NCBI GenBank assembly: GCA_030685235.1
Contig: MU839083.1
Span: 310,001-374,000, forward strand
DNA from: Copromyces sp. CBS 386.78
Taxonomy: Eukaryota; Ascomycota; Sordariomycetes; Sordariales; Sordariaceae
Length of the DNA stretch: 64,000 nucleotides
Direction: 5' to 3'
The position numbers and the translations under genes were made by a program. Position 1 is the stretch's first letter; each line of letters begins with the position of its first letter. This document shows positions 1 through 12,317 of this stretch, piece after piece. The notes beneath the pieces are model-generated. The model saw only the letters and a program-made list of their open reading frames with translations. It was not told the DNA's origin and did not search any database.

Positions 1-1684
1 CGAGCCTACGAAACTCGATCTCCATGTTGACGCAACTCTTGTTGCAGACTGGACACTTGTACGAAGTTTGTCGGTACGCGTTGAAACAGTGTTGATGGAT
101 GGTATGACCACATTTCATGATTGCAACCGGTCGCGGGGAGTTAAACAGGTACTCGCCACAGATGGGACAGTCGCAGTCGGTTGACCGTTCGACACATCGG
201 TGCTCGTTGCGCGTGGAGACGCATGCTGAACATTTCTGTTCACCAAGAACGGTCAGTCATGTTGGGCCAAAGGGGCCATTTCTTCACACTCGCTCAAAGC
301 GACTCACCTTGCAATGGAAGAAGTCTTTGCCCAGGCCATGTCCAACTCGGCAGAGCCCACAATCGTTACAGTGGTAGATGGGTTTGTTCCGGTCGTCGTT
401 CCACAGTTTGCAGATATTGCAATAGTAAGAGGCCGCAGACTGGTTACAGCCAACACAAGTATGCGAGGCCTTTTGGGCGCGACCGCACAACATGCACAGC
501 ATGTGGCGTGTTTCCCGCCGCGGCAGAGTGTGATCTTCCGCCTCATCGTGACAGAGTCGGCACGTATACCACCGATCACAGGCGGCGCATTGCAGCTTCA
601 CATTGCGCCGGTAGTGTTTGCAACCGAGCCTGAGAACGGGCTGGCCGTTCTCGTCCAAATCCTCTGTTTCTTCCTCGGGTTGTATTCCCTGCGAGATCGC
701 GTATGCGAGATTGGTATCGAGTTCTCGCTCTCCATATTCGCCGCGTTTCGGGGCGGCTTTGGGGACATAGGTCGGCTTCAGATCCTCCTCTGTAACGTGG
801 ATGTTGGGCGCATCCTCGTCGCCAAATCCGCCTTCGCCCGCAAGAGGGTTCCAGAATTTGAAGGCCGTTTGCAACGGGCCAAACGAATCACGATCCCGGT
901 TCGATGATTGCTCGCGGCCATAGCTCTGCGCGCTGCGGGCGCTCTTGACGCTCTGCACACTACGCACGCTCCGACCGCCGGGCGATTCTGGGCGCATGCC
1001 CATAGTGCCGGCATGCGCATGTGGAGACTGTTGATAATACTCCTCCGTCATGACCTGATGTATGAGCTGCGCCTTGAGGGCCTGCGAGACGTCGGCCTGG
1101 TTCTGAATCGCCTGTATCCTCTTCCTCAACGCGCTCTTGCCGTCGTCTTCTGGTAACTCCCCAGTCTGGGATCGAGCGTCGGAGTCCACACGGGAGGGGA
1201 TATGGGGAAGCCTGAGGAAGCCCTGTTGCGCTGCCTGCCCAGTCCGTTCTGGCGCCGGGGCAGAGATCGGTGAAGTTAACGACGGTCGTGCCGGCGACGT
1301 CGAGTCGTCTGCCGTTGCAGATGTTCGCGGAACTGGGGCTTGTCCATGATGCCCTACTTCTGGTGCGGAAGATGCGACATCGGCGCCTTCCCCTAACCTC
1401 GAATGCGAACTTGGTGCGGCATTGGCTGATGTGGTTCTTCTTGCGACAGCCACCGGCGGGGCTACAGTTCTACCAACAGTATTGCCATCCAGACTCCTCC
1501 TATAATTCTCTTCTTCGTCCTCGAACACAGACTCGGGAAGCGCCGCCCCATCGGATCTCGTTCTCTGGTGTTGCGAAGTGGTAGATTGCGTGGGTATATC
1601 GGGCTCTCCAGTGGCGAACCCTGAAGAGAATCGTCGAACTTGTCTTTGTGCTCCTCGAAGCAAGTCGGAGACCAAGGTGGCCAT
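1..1684 (-). CDS. CHY/CTCHY/RING zinc-finger E3 ubiquitin ligase, 3' end cut by window
   Basis: Seen: ATG at 1684, exon 1 1684-308, intron 307-236 (GTGAGT donor, CAG acceptor, phase 0), exon 2 235-1 still open at the window edge. The first ~350 residues are Ser/Arg/Pro-rich and look disordered. A Cys/His-rich C-terminal part follows: a CHY finger beginning at LGCKHYRRN (~residue 353), a CTCHY segment (HTCVGCNQ, YYCNICKLW, YHCNDCGLCR), and in exon 2 a RING with CPICGE, KCGHTIHHQCF and KCPVC. Known: this order is typical of the RCHY1/PIRH2 family of RING E3 ligases. Inferred: ubiquitin transfer to unknown substrates. The missing C-terminus would be a rubredoxin-like zinc ribbon if the family pattern holds. 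It diverges across a 4 kb spacer from the HECT gene. Confidence 0.88.
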
Positions 1685-4600
1685 AGCAAATCATGCGGTC
1701 GTCGCAGACCTCGTTTCTTTCCTAGTGTCGGCGCCGTCGGACGTAAACGTATAGCGGCAGCGGGAAGGACTGGAATCGTCGGACGATGTGATGTCGAGAG
1801 ACGGGGCGCGGTGGCGAGTACGGAAAGGGCGGAAAAGATAGAAAACAAATAAAAAGACAAAACACCAGTAACGTATGTATGCGGAAGAGCAAGAAGAAGA
1901 CTGTAGGTATATACGAGAACTAAATTATGCTAACGACCACGGAACGTCAATCAAGAAGAGTAAGGGTGTTGTGTGTCCATGGGTATCATGTGTAAAAGTT
2001 CATGTTTGGGGAGAGATGTTGGACGAGTAGGCTGGAGTGAAAGACGAAATGTCGGTCGAGCCGGCACAACCTATGTTACAAGTCGGGTCGTTCCTTGTAT
2101 GTGCTTGTCTCTGCTCCTCCACGAATAAACTTTTCGGATTCCGGCCAGATCATGTCGTCAATTCGCCCGCCATTGTCTTGAATATGTCCGGTGGAGAAAT
2201 GATACAATGGCTCTTGACAAGTTTCCCAGCATCTTGCCATCGTTGGTTCCATGCCAGGGGTAAGTTGTATGTTCCCCGCCTATGATCGCGGTGCAAACTG
2301 CAAACGGCTTGTGATACGGCAGCGGCTTGCCCTGTTCTGGCTGTCGCTGTTTTGCGCCTTCACGTGTCCGCCTGTACGCCAATGAAACCCCCTGGTGAGA
2401 TGTCCGTCTCCCGCATCTGCAACACTTGTTACAACAGTTCACCGACCTCACGTGCGCAATATCAAAGGTCGGTAGTGTACATACGAAAGACACGAACGTT
2501 GACTGGCTGCGTTTCCCGCTAAGTAATCTGAGGACCTTGGCCATCAACGATTCAGAAAAACCTCGACTTCAGATCTCTGTCGGTATGCTCGACTGACTGG
2601 TTGCATAGGTTGTTATAGAAACTCGGGATGTCCGGGATCTGGACAGCGAGCCAAGGACCAAGATGTTCGGTCTCGGATACCTCATCCGCCCGATTCATCG
2701 GAAGGCTGGCCGTTGAGGTCTGGGGCCTGGCTGGCAAGCTGGTGGGGGTGGTTAGCGGACCCGAACGGACCACAACGGTCCGGGACCTCCCGGAGTGGAC
2801 GACTAGTAAGACCGACCGGACACGGTCACTGCCGACAGTTGTCGACCCGGTACCGTAGCCAAGATGGCAATTTTGCTGTTGTGTGCTTTCAGTTGGGCAC
2901 TTGGGTGAGCCCAGTTGCTTGTCTCGCGGATACCGAGGCAAGAATCGTGGTCTCGATCCGTCTCTCTCAGAAGGTGTACTCATTACCTGCAAATTTCTGG
3001 TCGGGTACATGCCCTGTCGGAAGACAAGTCTTTACGGGCACCGTCAACCGACCTACCTAAGGTATCCTCATCCGGTATCGGGATCGTGACCTCGTGTAAA
3101 GAAAAAGGAAGGAAAGTCATGAGGACGTTGTTGTTGGTTCCTCTCACCCACTCGAGAAGAAAGAAAACGAAGTGCAGCCCAAACCCAGCACGGCAACAGA
3201 ATGGTTTAACAGGGGGCTTCAAGCGAGCTGCAGCTGCCAATGCGGGGCATCCTGTGGGGTTTCAAGCCGTTGCCGTGCCTACCTTAGCCCCAGGCGTTGT
3301 CAGCCTGGAACGGGCTTGATGTTCCATTGTTGCACAACTCGGGAACCTCCAGTTCGGCACATGCTGTTAGTGCAGTGTGCTGTGGTAACCGATGGTGACA
3401 GGGACGGAGGAACCGGATTTGGCTGGTGATCAACTGATTCACAGGGACCCTTGTCCTCGTATTCAGGGTCCCATCCAACTTGGAGTCTTAACACGCACCT
3501 CTAACCGCCAAGTACCTAGCCATGGGGTGCAGTGCTCGAAAAGGGAACTCCCGTCCTCTGCCCCTGAGCTTCTTGATGGTGAACTGGAAGAAATGGAACG
3601 GAGAATCGATCTCAATGTCGCCCTTGTGGACATGATTTGGATGGGCGATAAAGGGACCGCCCGTCTAGGCCCGTCGTAATCTCAACCACCATTTCCAGTT
3701 CTGCTCTGAAACCCCCTTCCATTTGGGACGGGGGCTGTCCCTGGCTGAGCTGGTTGGACAGCCCAACATTAGTGGTCTTGGCCCCCGCGTTTCCGCGTGA
3801 CGCTTCGTTCGGTTGACCAGGACCTAAAATGGCCCTGGGGCTGTCATTTCACACGAAGTGAAAGTCTGCCACTCCTGTTAATAACGTTGACGAGGAACTG
3901 CTCTGGTGGTGTTGTGGTGATCCTGCTGGATCATTGTGTACATTAAGGTACCTGACCGGACTGTGCGTATCCGGTGGTGACAAGTACCCCTGACGTCGAC
4001 TGACAGACATGCCGCCGTCCTAACTGGAGGTTCATCCATACACCAAAATCTCTAGTATTGATGCCCCTTGCCTTTTCTCCCATTCATTGCCCATTATCTC
4101 GGGCATTCCTGACTCCAGTTCTGAGCAATAAAGCCAGGGCACAGTTAGAATTCGGCCAGATAAGGCAGAGTCCATTTACACATCGGTGAAAGCTTGAGGT
4201 GTTGTTCCATTCTTGTCTTTCTTGGCTCACACAAGTGTCGTCACATCGGACCGGTATCAAAATAGCATCGTCAACAACACCGGAGCTAAGGTACCTACGC
4301 GGCTCGTCACTAGGGGTTCCCTGGGGTCGTTTCTAACTGCCCGGGGATCCGCTCTCCGCTATCCCGCCTAGCAGAAATGCAAGTACCTTACTACCTAAGG
4401 TACCTTAGGTACTTGACGTTTGGCTAATAAGGCAGGCTGTGCATCTGCAGCCCCATCCAACCGTCACCTCTCAGGGCTGGCTAAGGTACCTAGAGTAGGT
4501 AACAGGGCTGCCGCACTCCGACTTGCAGCGACAGCACCAGGCCTCTGGCTCACCTAGCACCACAGTTTGCTTTTCCAAAAGTGTAACATGACGGCTACAC

Positions 4601-5635
4601 TCTTTCTCCGAACGTCTTGAAAGCTCTAGCTGTGCTTCTTCTTGATGGCAGCACCGCCTCGGTCCTATCGTTGAGTCTCCTCGTCCATGACAAATTTTCC
4701 TGATCCGAAACCATCTCCGAGTTCATCTTCGTCCATCCATCTTGTGACCGAGAACACCTTCGTTCGCCAGCCAACATCTCCCACCTCCATCGCAATCCAG
4801 TTCGACCCTTACTTTAAAGTTCAACAACTCGCGCTACGATATACTCGGTCCACGTTTCCGACCATAACCGCGATTGTAGCCTGCCGTTAAGGCTAGTTAT
4901 GCAATCCAGACAGGGAAGAAGTTAGAAATAGTCTCTTTACCTTTCGTCTGAAGTCTTGACGACCCGCGCTTTAAACGCTCTTTCGACCCGATCCCGCCAT
5001 GCCATGACTGTCATCGCTTCAGTCTAGCTTCCAATCTCTCCCTTGTCGTCCGAAACTCTGGTGTCGCCAACGGGTTCCATGTCATTCGCCATAAGCTGCG
5101 TATTAGACGAATTGGAAGCCGCAGACAACGCTTCTATAAATTGCCCTGAGTTGGTGCAGGAAGCGGACTGCGGGAAGAAAGCAGGAAACAGGCACAGCAG
5201 CTCTACACCACTGAACGCGGGCTTTACTTCGATTACCTAAGGTATACTCGGAGAATACCATTTGGAACCACCCATCCTTTCTGTTCCCTTTCTACCTTTT
5301 TCAGGACATCCATTTCCCACTCACTGGATCACTTTTGCTGCCAACACCAGTCACAGTTCAAACAACAACAAAAAGAGCTTGCGGGTCACAGCTGCTTGCA
5401 CTTCTTCTAGCCCAGCTCATCCATTACTGGCTACCTCTACAGGCCTGGCCCCTGGTGAAGGTGCCATTGGCCTACATTACGTTGCCACTGTCACTGACTG
5501 CCGCCCTCTTGATGATTTCCTAACCGAGTTGTGGTTGCCACCATCATTTTACTACAATACTTCATTTTCCTCCTTGGAAGGACACAGACACACAAAGTTG
5601 AAAGAATCCTACCTTAGGAAAGGTCGGTTGTCAAG
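1685..5635. other. 4 kb spacer without a convincing gene
   Basis: No open frame here has a recognisable motif, intron pattern or coding-like composition; the ORFs are short and overlap in conflicting frames. The stretch contains several copies or fragments of the TACCTAAGGTA palindrome (near 3055, 4290, 4392-4411, 4480 and 5237). It also holds an imperfect hairpin in GGGGCTGTCCC...GGACAGCCC at about 3729-3763. It presumably holds the promoters of the two divergent ubiquitin-ligase genes on either side. A non-coding transcript cannot be excluded. Confidence 0.6.
4392..4411. repeat. Perfect 20-bp palindrome, TACCTAAGGT/ACCTTAGGTA
   Basis: The sequence TACCTAAGGTACCTTAGGTA equals its own reverse complement. 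Related half-sites occur in most non-coding stretches of the window, for example near 3055, 4290, 4480, 5237, 12960, 33998 and 48750, and not obviously in coding exons. Function unknown. Confidence 0.9.
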
Positions 5636-8600
5636 ATGGCCACCTATACCGCTCAACCACGGCCTACACGGGAAGGTACCATGGCCAATATCAACACCAG
5701 CTCCATGCCCCCTTCCACGGGGGTCTCCATCACTTCGCCTTCTTGGCCTTTGGGGCCTTTTCCCGGTAGAGTGGATTCCCACGCCAATTCGCACCCGCTC
5801 CCGCACCAGCTCCAGCATCCGCCTCAACACCCGCTTCATCATCCACAGGGGCCGTCGGCACAGGGATCTTCGCAACCGCAACAGCATCCGCAGTGGCACC
5901 CGCACCCGTTTCCGCAGTCGCACCGTGCCTTGGGACCTCCGTCGAGCAGCTCTGGTATCACCACCACAAACAACTTGAACCAAGTGAACTACAACAACGG
6001 CAACGGCAACAGTACCGGCCGCGGAAACGTGAATCCCAACGGGAGCATAAACCGGCTACCAACAGCAAACCCTCAAGTCCGCCGTCCTCATGCTGCCACG
6101 ACCGCCGGTCGATTTCGAAGTGCCACCAGAGTCCCCCAGACCTCACTGTCTTGAACAACTTGCGCATCACAAGCAACACAGGCAACGCCAACGCCGACGA
6201 TTCCGGTTCGTCTGACGAGGACTTCCGCTCTTCAGGTGCCCGTCCTCCTCAGAGACCAGCTCACCGACGCTCCATGAGCCATCCCTTCCCGTCTCTGTTC
6301 TCGAGCAAGAAAAAGAAGCCCTATCAGATGTATGCTGGCGATTCCGAGTCCGAAACGGTAGACGAAGCCGGTTATGCGCCCAAGCTCGGTACCACCAGGC
6401 CCCCAACACAGCACTCGCGAGGTCATAGGAACGTTCCTTCTACCGGGAACAACGACTATAGCACAGGAAAATGCATGACATGCGGTTCCCTGGTGCGATG
6501 GCCTAAGGAGCTCTCTGTCTTCAAGTGCACCATTTGCTTGACTATCAACGACCTACAGCCATCCAGCTCAGGTCAGGGACAAGGGCAGGGTCCCCGACGG
6601 GATGCTTCCAGGAACTCACCTCCCGCAGCAGAAGAGCGAGTCTTCTCTTATGGTAAGAAACTCTCTATTTGATACGGTTGTTTACTCGCTAATAGCTGTC
6701 TAGAACGACCAGTTTCTTTGGGTCATACAAAGTCACTGGCTTCGCAATGTTTGCGTTCCTTTATTTCGTCTGCTCTACGCTCAAAATTAGGCCGACAAGG
6801 AGATGTACAGCCTGACTCCTACTTTACCTTGGCAAAGGTCCCTTCTCGAGATCAACATGAAAGCCCGATGTCACCACCAAGGAGTCCAGGAAGGGGACCG
6901 CCGGCGAACAGGGCGCCAGGTGTGAGTCCCCAACCGCAGCGTGATGGGTTGACGGTACCAAACACTTATCTGGATCCCCAACGGCGTTCTAATGGAACGC
7001 CTCGGTCATATTCGTCGTCCTATCCCGAAAAGCGCCCGGCGATTCCTGGTCTCGGCCCTCAAGCACCTTTACCTCAAGCGAGCCCGCAGATTGCAACCCC
7101 AGAAGTGGATTACAGGCGGATATTCAAACGGCTTGAAGACTATATAGTCAGCTGCGTTACCTCGTACCAGTGTCTGAATACTTCGTTTTCGACAACACGC
7201 CCGGCTTACCAGCCTAGACCTACTGGCGAACCAGAGCGTCGACGTCGGCCAACGCAATCGCAACCCCAGCCCCGACCCCAACCACCACCTATGCCCCAAC
7301 CCGAAGCCCGGAAAGACTCGGTTACTGCGGATCAGCCGTTTGTTGAATTGGACGCCAAGATGTTGTTGCTAGGGGACTTTGCTGAGAATGGTCTTTGGTG
7401 GACGGGAGGGCATGAAGAAGTCGTACCAGGGAGGTCATCGTCTAACCGGAGCGATCCTGGCGCGTCTGCAGTAAGCCCAAGGAGTCCTCGCATCGACTGG
7501 ACGGAACTAGAAGAGTGGTATACAGCAGTTCTTGATGCTGTTCGGTCATGGCCCCAGGTTTACGATGAGCTTGTGAGCGAGGATTCGACTCTTGCTGTGC
7601 CTCCAGAAGCGCTCAAGGAGATCGAAGCACAGCTACTTGTGGGACAGGACCATGTCCATAGGTCGCTTTTGAAGGCTAGCGAGACGATTATGAAACGACC
7701 TGGACGCCCGATTACTGCGCCTCATGAGCTACGGTTTATTCTGATTCTTGCCGCCAACCCACTGCTTCATACCTATTATAAGCCATACCTCGGCGAGTTC
7801 CGGCATATGGACTCATTCTGGTCTAGTCAGGGAGGCCCATCTTCTGGAAGGCATTCAGGAATCATCAAGCGTATCGTTGGTCTTCTGTCTAACACCCCCA
7901 ACGAATGTCACAGTCATCTGGTCAACTGGTTCGCGAGGTACCCCGAGCCACTCTTCATCAAGACAAAAGATCTCATTTCTAGTTTCCTGGCATTCCGACT
8001 GAACCGACAGAACGAGAAGAAGTACGATGCCAAGGTGGATATTACCGCCGGTTTGATCCCAAGTTTGAACGCTGGCAGGTCTGCGGCATCCCTCCACGCC
8101 GCATTGGGATCATCACAATCAGGAGGAAAGAAGCAGAAGGAAAGCAAGAAGATATACAATGACGACTGGCAAATCAAGGCCTCGGCGCAAGTCCTCGCGT
8201 TGATTTTCGCAGCCAACAATACGGGCCACTCTCGGCGCGGCCTGGCTAATCGCACGGATGGGCAAGCTGCGAGCACGAGGGATCGAGTCCAGATGCGAGG
8301 GCAAATTCTTGCCACAAGCGATTTCTACACCACCCTTCTTGACGACTCCGATCTCGTGGCGGACTTTGAAACATGGGAGACGAAAAAGGGAAAGTTTGCT
8401 TTCTGTCAGTTTCCATTCCTCCTCAGCATAGGCGCCAAGATTCAAATTCTCGAGTACGACGCGAGGCGGCAAATGGAGGACAAGGCGAGGGACGCCTTTT
8501 TCAACAGCATCTTGACCCATCGTGTCATTCAGCAGCACCTCGTGTTGAATGTCCGTCGGGATTGCCTGGTGGATGACAGTCTCAAGGCTGTGAGCGAGGT

Positions 8601-9710
8601 GATCGGCAGCGGCGGGGAGGACATCAAGAAGGGCTTGAAGATCAATTTCAAGGGAGAGGAAGGTATTGACGCTGGTGGGTTGCGGAAGGAGTGGTTCTTG
8701 CTCCTCGTCCGTGAAGTTTTCAACCCCGACCATGGTAAGTTTTCCCTATGTTGACAAGTAGCTCTACTCGTTCTGACCTCGTTCTAGGGATGTTCGTCTA
8801 CGATGAGGACTCCCAATACTGCTACTTCAACCCCGCCTCTCTCGAGCCATCCGAGCAATACTTTCTAGTCGGCGTTGTCTTCGGTCTCGCCATCTACAAC
8901 TCCACCATCCTCGACGTCGCCCTACCACCATTCGCCTTCCGCAAACTCCTCATGGCAGCACCGCCTCCCACGCTAGCCACATCACAGCCTCGCCAAACCA
9001 TGACTTACAGTCTCGACGACCTCGCCGAATACCGCCCCCGCCTCGCCAGCGGCCTCCGCCAGCTCCTCGAGTACGACGGCGACGTCGAATCGACCTTCTG
9101 CCTGGACTTCGTCGTCGACGTCGAGCGCTACGGAACCACCGAGCGCGTCGCCCTCTGTCCCAACGGCGAGCGCCGCCCCGTCACCAACGCCAACCGCCGC
9201 GAGTACGTCGACCTGTACGTGCGTTACCTGCTCGACACGGCGGTAACACGGCAATTCGAGCCCTTCAAGCGCGGGTTTTACACCGTCTGCGGCGGCAACG
9301 CCCTATCCCTCTTCCGCCCCGAAGAAATCGAGCTGCTGGTCCGAGGCTCGGATGAAGCCCTCGACATCTCGGCACTGAAATCAGCAGCTACGTACGATAA
9401 TTGGGGAACAAAAAATCCCGTGGAAACCGGGGAGCCGATGGTTAGGTGGTTCTGGGAACTCTTTGAGGAGGCGTCACCTGCGGATCAGAGGAAGTTGTTG
9501 TTGTTTATCACGGGGAGCGACAGGATTCCCGCTGGGGGCGCCGCAGCGCTGTCGATTCGGATCAGTTGTTTGGGTGATGATTGTGGACGGTATCCCACGG
9601 CAAGGACGTGCTTTAATTCGTTGGCGTTGTGGAGGTATGCGGATAAGGAGACGTTGAGGAAGGTTCTGTGGACGGCGGTGTTGGAGAGTGAGGGGTTTGG
9701 GCTGAAGTGA
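5636..9710 (+). CDS. HECT-type E3 ubiquitin ligase, Hul4-like
   Basis: Exons seen with confidence: one ending at 6652, one at 6704-8734 and one at 8788-9710, each with a GTAAGA/GTAAGT donor and TAG acceptor. A treble-CxxC zinc ribbon (CMTCGSLVRW...CTICL) lies near 6475-6540, just after a conserved-looking SHPFPSLFSSKKKK. The HECT domain begins around INFKGEEGIDAGG (8641) and ends with the catalytic cysteine in ARTCFNSLALW (codon 9609-9611), 33 residues from the end, as expected for HECT ligases. The 5' end is unsettled. The ATG at 5636 starts a P/Q/H-rich frame that stops near 6154, whereas the frame leading into the zinc ribbon differs, so an unidentified intron of length 3n+2 within about 5950-6140 is required (GT 5955 to AG 6139 is one option). 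Yeast Hul4 is linked to nuclear RNA/protein quality control; the role here is inferred. Confidence 0.87.
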
Positions 9711-10022
9711 GGCGGATGAGGTGGATGAACACATGATTTTATGCTTGTGGTGCGTGATGAGTGTATGTGGGATGGTGGGGAGAGTTATAAAGAGTAGGGC
9801 GGGAGAGTTTCCCGTACGGAGATTATGGAATTTTTTGGTTACCTTGCATATCCCAGGCCATAAGGATGGGTCAAGAGAAAATTGCATCATCATCAGCAGC
9901 AGCATGGGCGGCATCAGATAAGACAGGAGAAAGTGAAAGAAAGTAAACAGAGATAAATACATGCGTGATGCCCTATTATTGAATGGGCGAGGAATTATTC
10001 CATGTGGCATTGCATACCTAGT
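9711..10022. other. Convergent 3' spacer, HECT ligase / Pol iota
   Basis: A 312-bp gap between two stop codons facing each other. AT-rich stretches near 9810-9830 and 9945-9960 are suitable for 3' end formation of both genes. No further feature seen. Confidence 0.6.
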
Positions 10023-12317
10023 CTACGCCCCCTCGGACTCCATACTATGAAACCGCTCATGAGCAGACAAAGCGAAAAAAGGGATGAAGTGGTTACATAG
10101 GGGGCATTTTGTCCCATCTCCACCTTCACCATCGCCACTGCTCATACCACCCGCTTCTCTCAAGTAGTCCAGTTCTTCATCAGCTTCATCATTCTCCCAT
10201 ACATTGCCTTCTTCGGCATCCCAAACTTTGTCGTCATCTTCGATGTGAAAGTATTCGTTCATCGAGTCTTGCTCGTGTTTGGCAGGGATGGGATCAGGAT
10301 GTTGATAGTGCTTGACGTCCACGTCGACGTCCACGTCTTCTGCATCCATGCCCATATCCCGATCCATAGCCACGTCCAAGGTTTCCAGAGGTTCGGCTCC
10401 GGGTTCAAACTGGTTTTCGTCGGCGTCATAATTGTCGACGAGATGATGTTGATCGGGATCGGGATCATAAACAGTAAACTCCCTCGCCCTTACAAACATA
10501 TCCTTGATGTCCCTTCCTCCGCCACCCCCGGCTGTGGGATCGATAGAGTCCATGTTCGTCACGCAAACGTTTAGCAACCCAATACTGTAGCTCCTTGTCT
10601 TGCCTTCTCTTGGATTAAGCGGGTTGAGTTGGTGAAAGATGGGCAGTAACGTCTCCTTCACCAGCCGTTCGGTAACCTGCGCCATCGCCGCCGCCGTGTT
10701 GTCACCACCGTCATCACCATCGCCGTTGGTGTTGCTCCCAAAGTTAAAAACATACCCAGGCAACGGCCCACTCTTTGAAACCCTCAAGTATCCGTACCCC
10801 TTTCCCTCTCTTGGGTCGACCCTCGGTCTAGTAGTCAGCCTCAGTGTTTTTGGTCTTGCTATCCACCTCCTTTTTTCGTCATCCCACAAGTCGGTCTTCA
10901 TTCTTTTCAGTAATGAAGAAGTGATCTTGACCAGTTCGGAGCGGATTTGGGTGAGAGTCGTGAGAGGGCAAGCGTGGTAAGTGTCTTCGATGCTGATTTG
11001 TGTGGGGAGGGAGCGGGCGGGTTTGACGGGGGAGGGATCGTGGCCGTTGAGGAGGGAAAGGAGGTCGCGGGCTGAGGAAGGGGGGAAAGAGGAGGAGGAG
11101 GAGGAGGAGGAGGAGGATGAGAGGAGGGAGCAAAGGGTTGGTGGCGTGAGAGGGGGGTTGAGGGATAGGAGGTTTGCGACGGTGATGTCCTTTGGGTTCA
11201 GGTTCGGATCTGGATCGGCCTGAGATATGAACCAGTCCGACAGAATAGCGGCAGTCTTCCCTCCTATCCCGGGTACTTTTCTCAGTTGGTGGCTTCCCAT
11301 GAACTTCGGCACAGTTCCCTCGCCGTCGGGACCGCAAGATAAAAGGGTGGTCTGGTTCCGCGGTTTGTTCACGTTGCCGACTAACTTGGCGAGCAGTTTA
11401 TTCGTTGAGATACCGCAGGCGGTGGTGTACCCTTCTTCCTCGATCTTCATGCGAAGATAAAAAGCCAGATGGGAGGCGAGGAGGAGTTTCGTTTTGAGCA
11501 GTTCCGGCTCTCCGTCAGTCCCCTCGACACCGCCGAAGTAATCATGATGGCCATGCCCATAAACACGCCCCGCCCACCCGCTCGCATCAAACGCAAACCC
11601 CCTCTCCGGATCTTCCTTGTCTAAACAGAACCACGAATGCTCCAGATCATTCCAGTTCAACAACTCCAAATTATAGTCGACCACGTCACTCACATCCATC
11701 CAGACTTCATCCAACCCTAGCCTCTCAACTTTATCATTCCACGAGTACGAGCGCAGCAAGGTGTAAAGCCGCTTGGAAACGTCCCGGAAAGGCGTCAGAT
11801 CTTCGCCATCCACAATAACCAGGTCTGGGCAGATGGACAGGGCGGAGGCGATGGACATGAGCTTCTTCACGCCCAGACGGCGGGCTGGGTAGTTGCATGT
11901 TGCTAGGAGAGATTTCTGGCGGATGCCGAGGGGGAGGGATTTTAGAGAGGGGGTTTTATTTTCGAAGACCTTTTACATAAAGTTAGTGAGGTGGTTGAGA
12001 ACAGAGGTGTTTGGATGGAAAAGTGGGTGGTGGATGTTTGTTTACATTATGAATAAAAGGAAAAGGGGCAAAGGGCCAAACACAGGGGCATAATGGGCTA
12101 CGGTTGCTGGGGTGAAAAGGGGTAAAAAACCTACTTGGGCGTAGAAGCAATCGATATCCTACAGACGAAGATTCACACGGACAAGTCAGACTAGTTCTCT
12201 GCACAACATATGTTTTTTTTCCCAATGCATGATGGATGGTAGGGAAGGAGGTTGTACAAAATGGAGGATGATCCGATCATCGTGCTTGGTTTTCAAGTCT
12301 TTCCTGGGATGATCCAT
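10023..12317 (-). CDS. Y-family translesion DNA polymerase, Pol iota-like
   Basis: Exons: 12317-12258 (ATG at 12317), a 24-nt exon 12158-12135, and 11969-10023; 676 aa. The tiny exon encodes DIDCFYAQ, the first catalytic acidic motif of Y-family polymerases. The palm motif GLDEVWMDVSD supplies the second acidic pair. CNYPARRLGVKKLMS and GISTNKLLAKLVGNVNKP match Pol iota/DinB fingers, and RKVPGIGGKTAAIL is the helix-hairpin-helix of the thumb. The C-terminus is acidic and ends with a CPLC...H...H finger (about 20 residues from the end), resembling a UBZ-type ubiquitin-binding finger. Known: Pol iota inserts bases opposite damaged templates. The start is uncertain: the exon-1 frame stays open upstream to 12611 next to a CTTTACAG acceptor-like sequence, so a further 5' exon and a longer N-terminus are possible. 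A poly-Ser run lies at about 11083-11118. Confidence 0.88.

Noticed and set aside
3725..3765. Imperfect inverted repeat GGGGCTGTCCC/GGACAGCCC as a structured RNA
   Set aside because: A short isolated hairpin without further conserved structure; too little to call an RNA gene.
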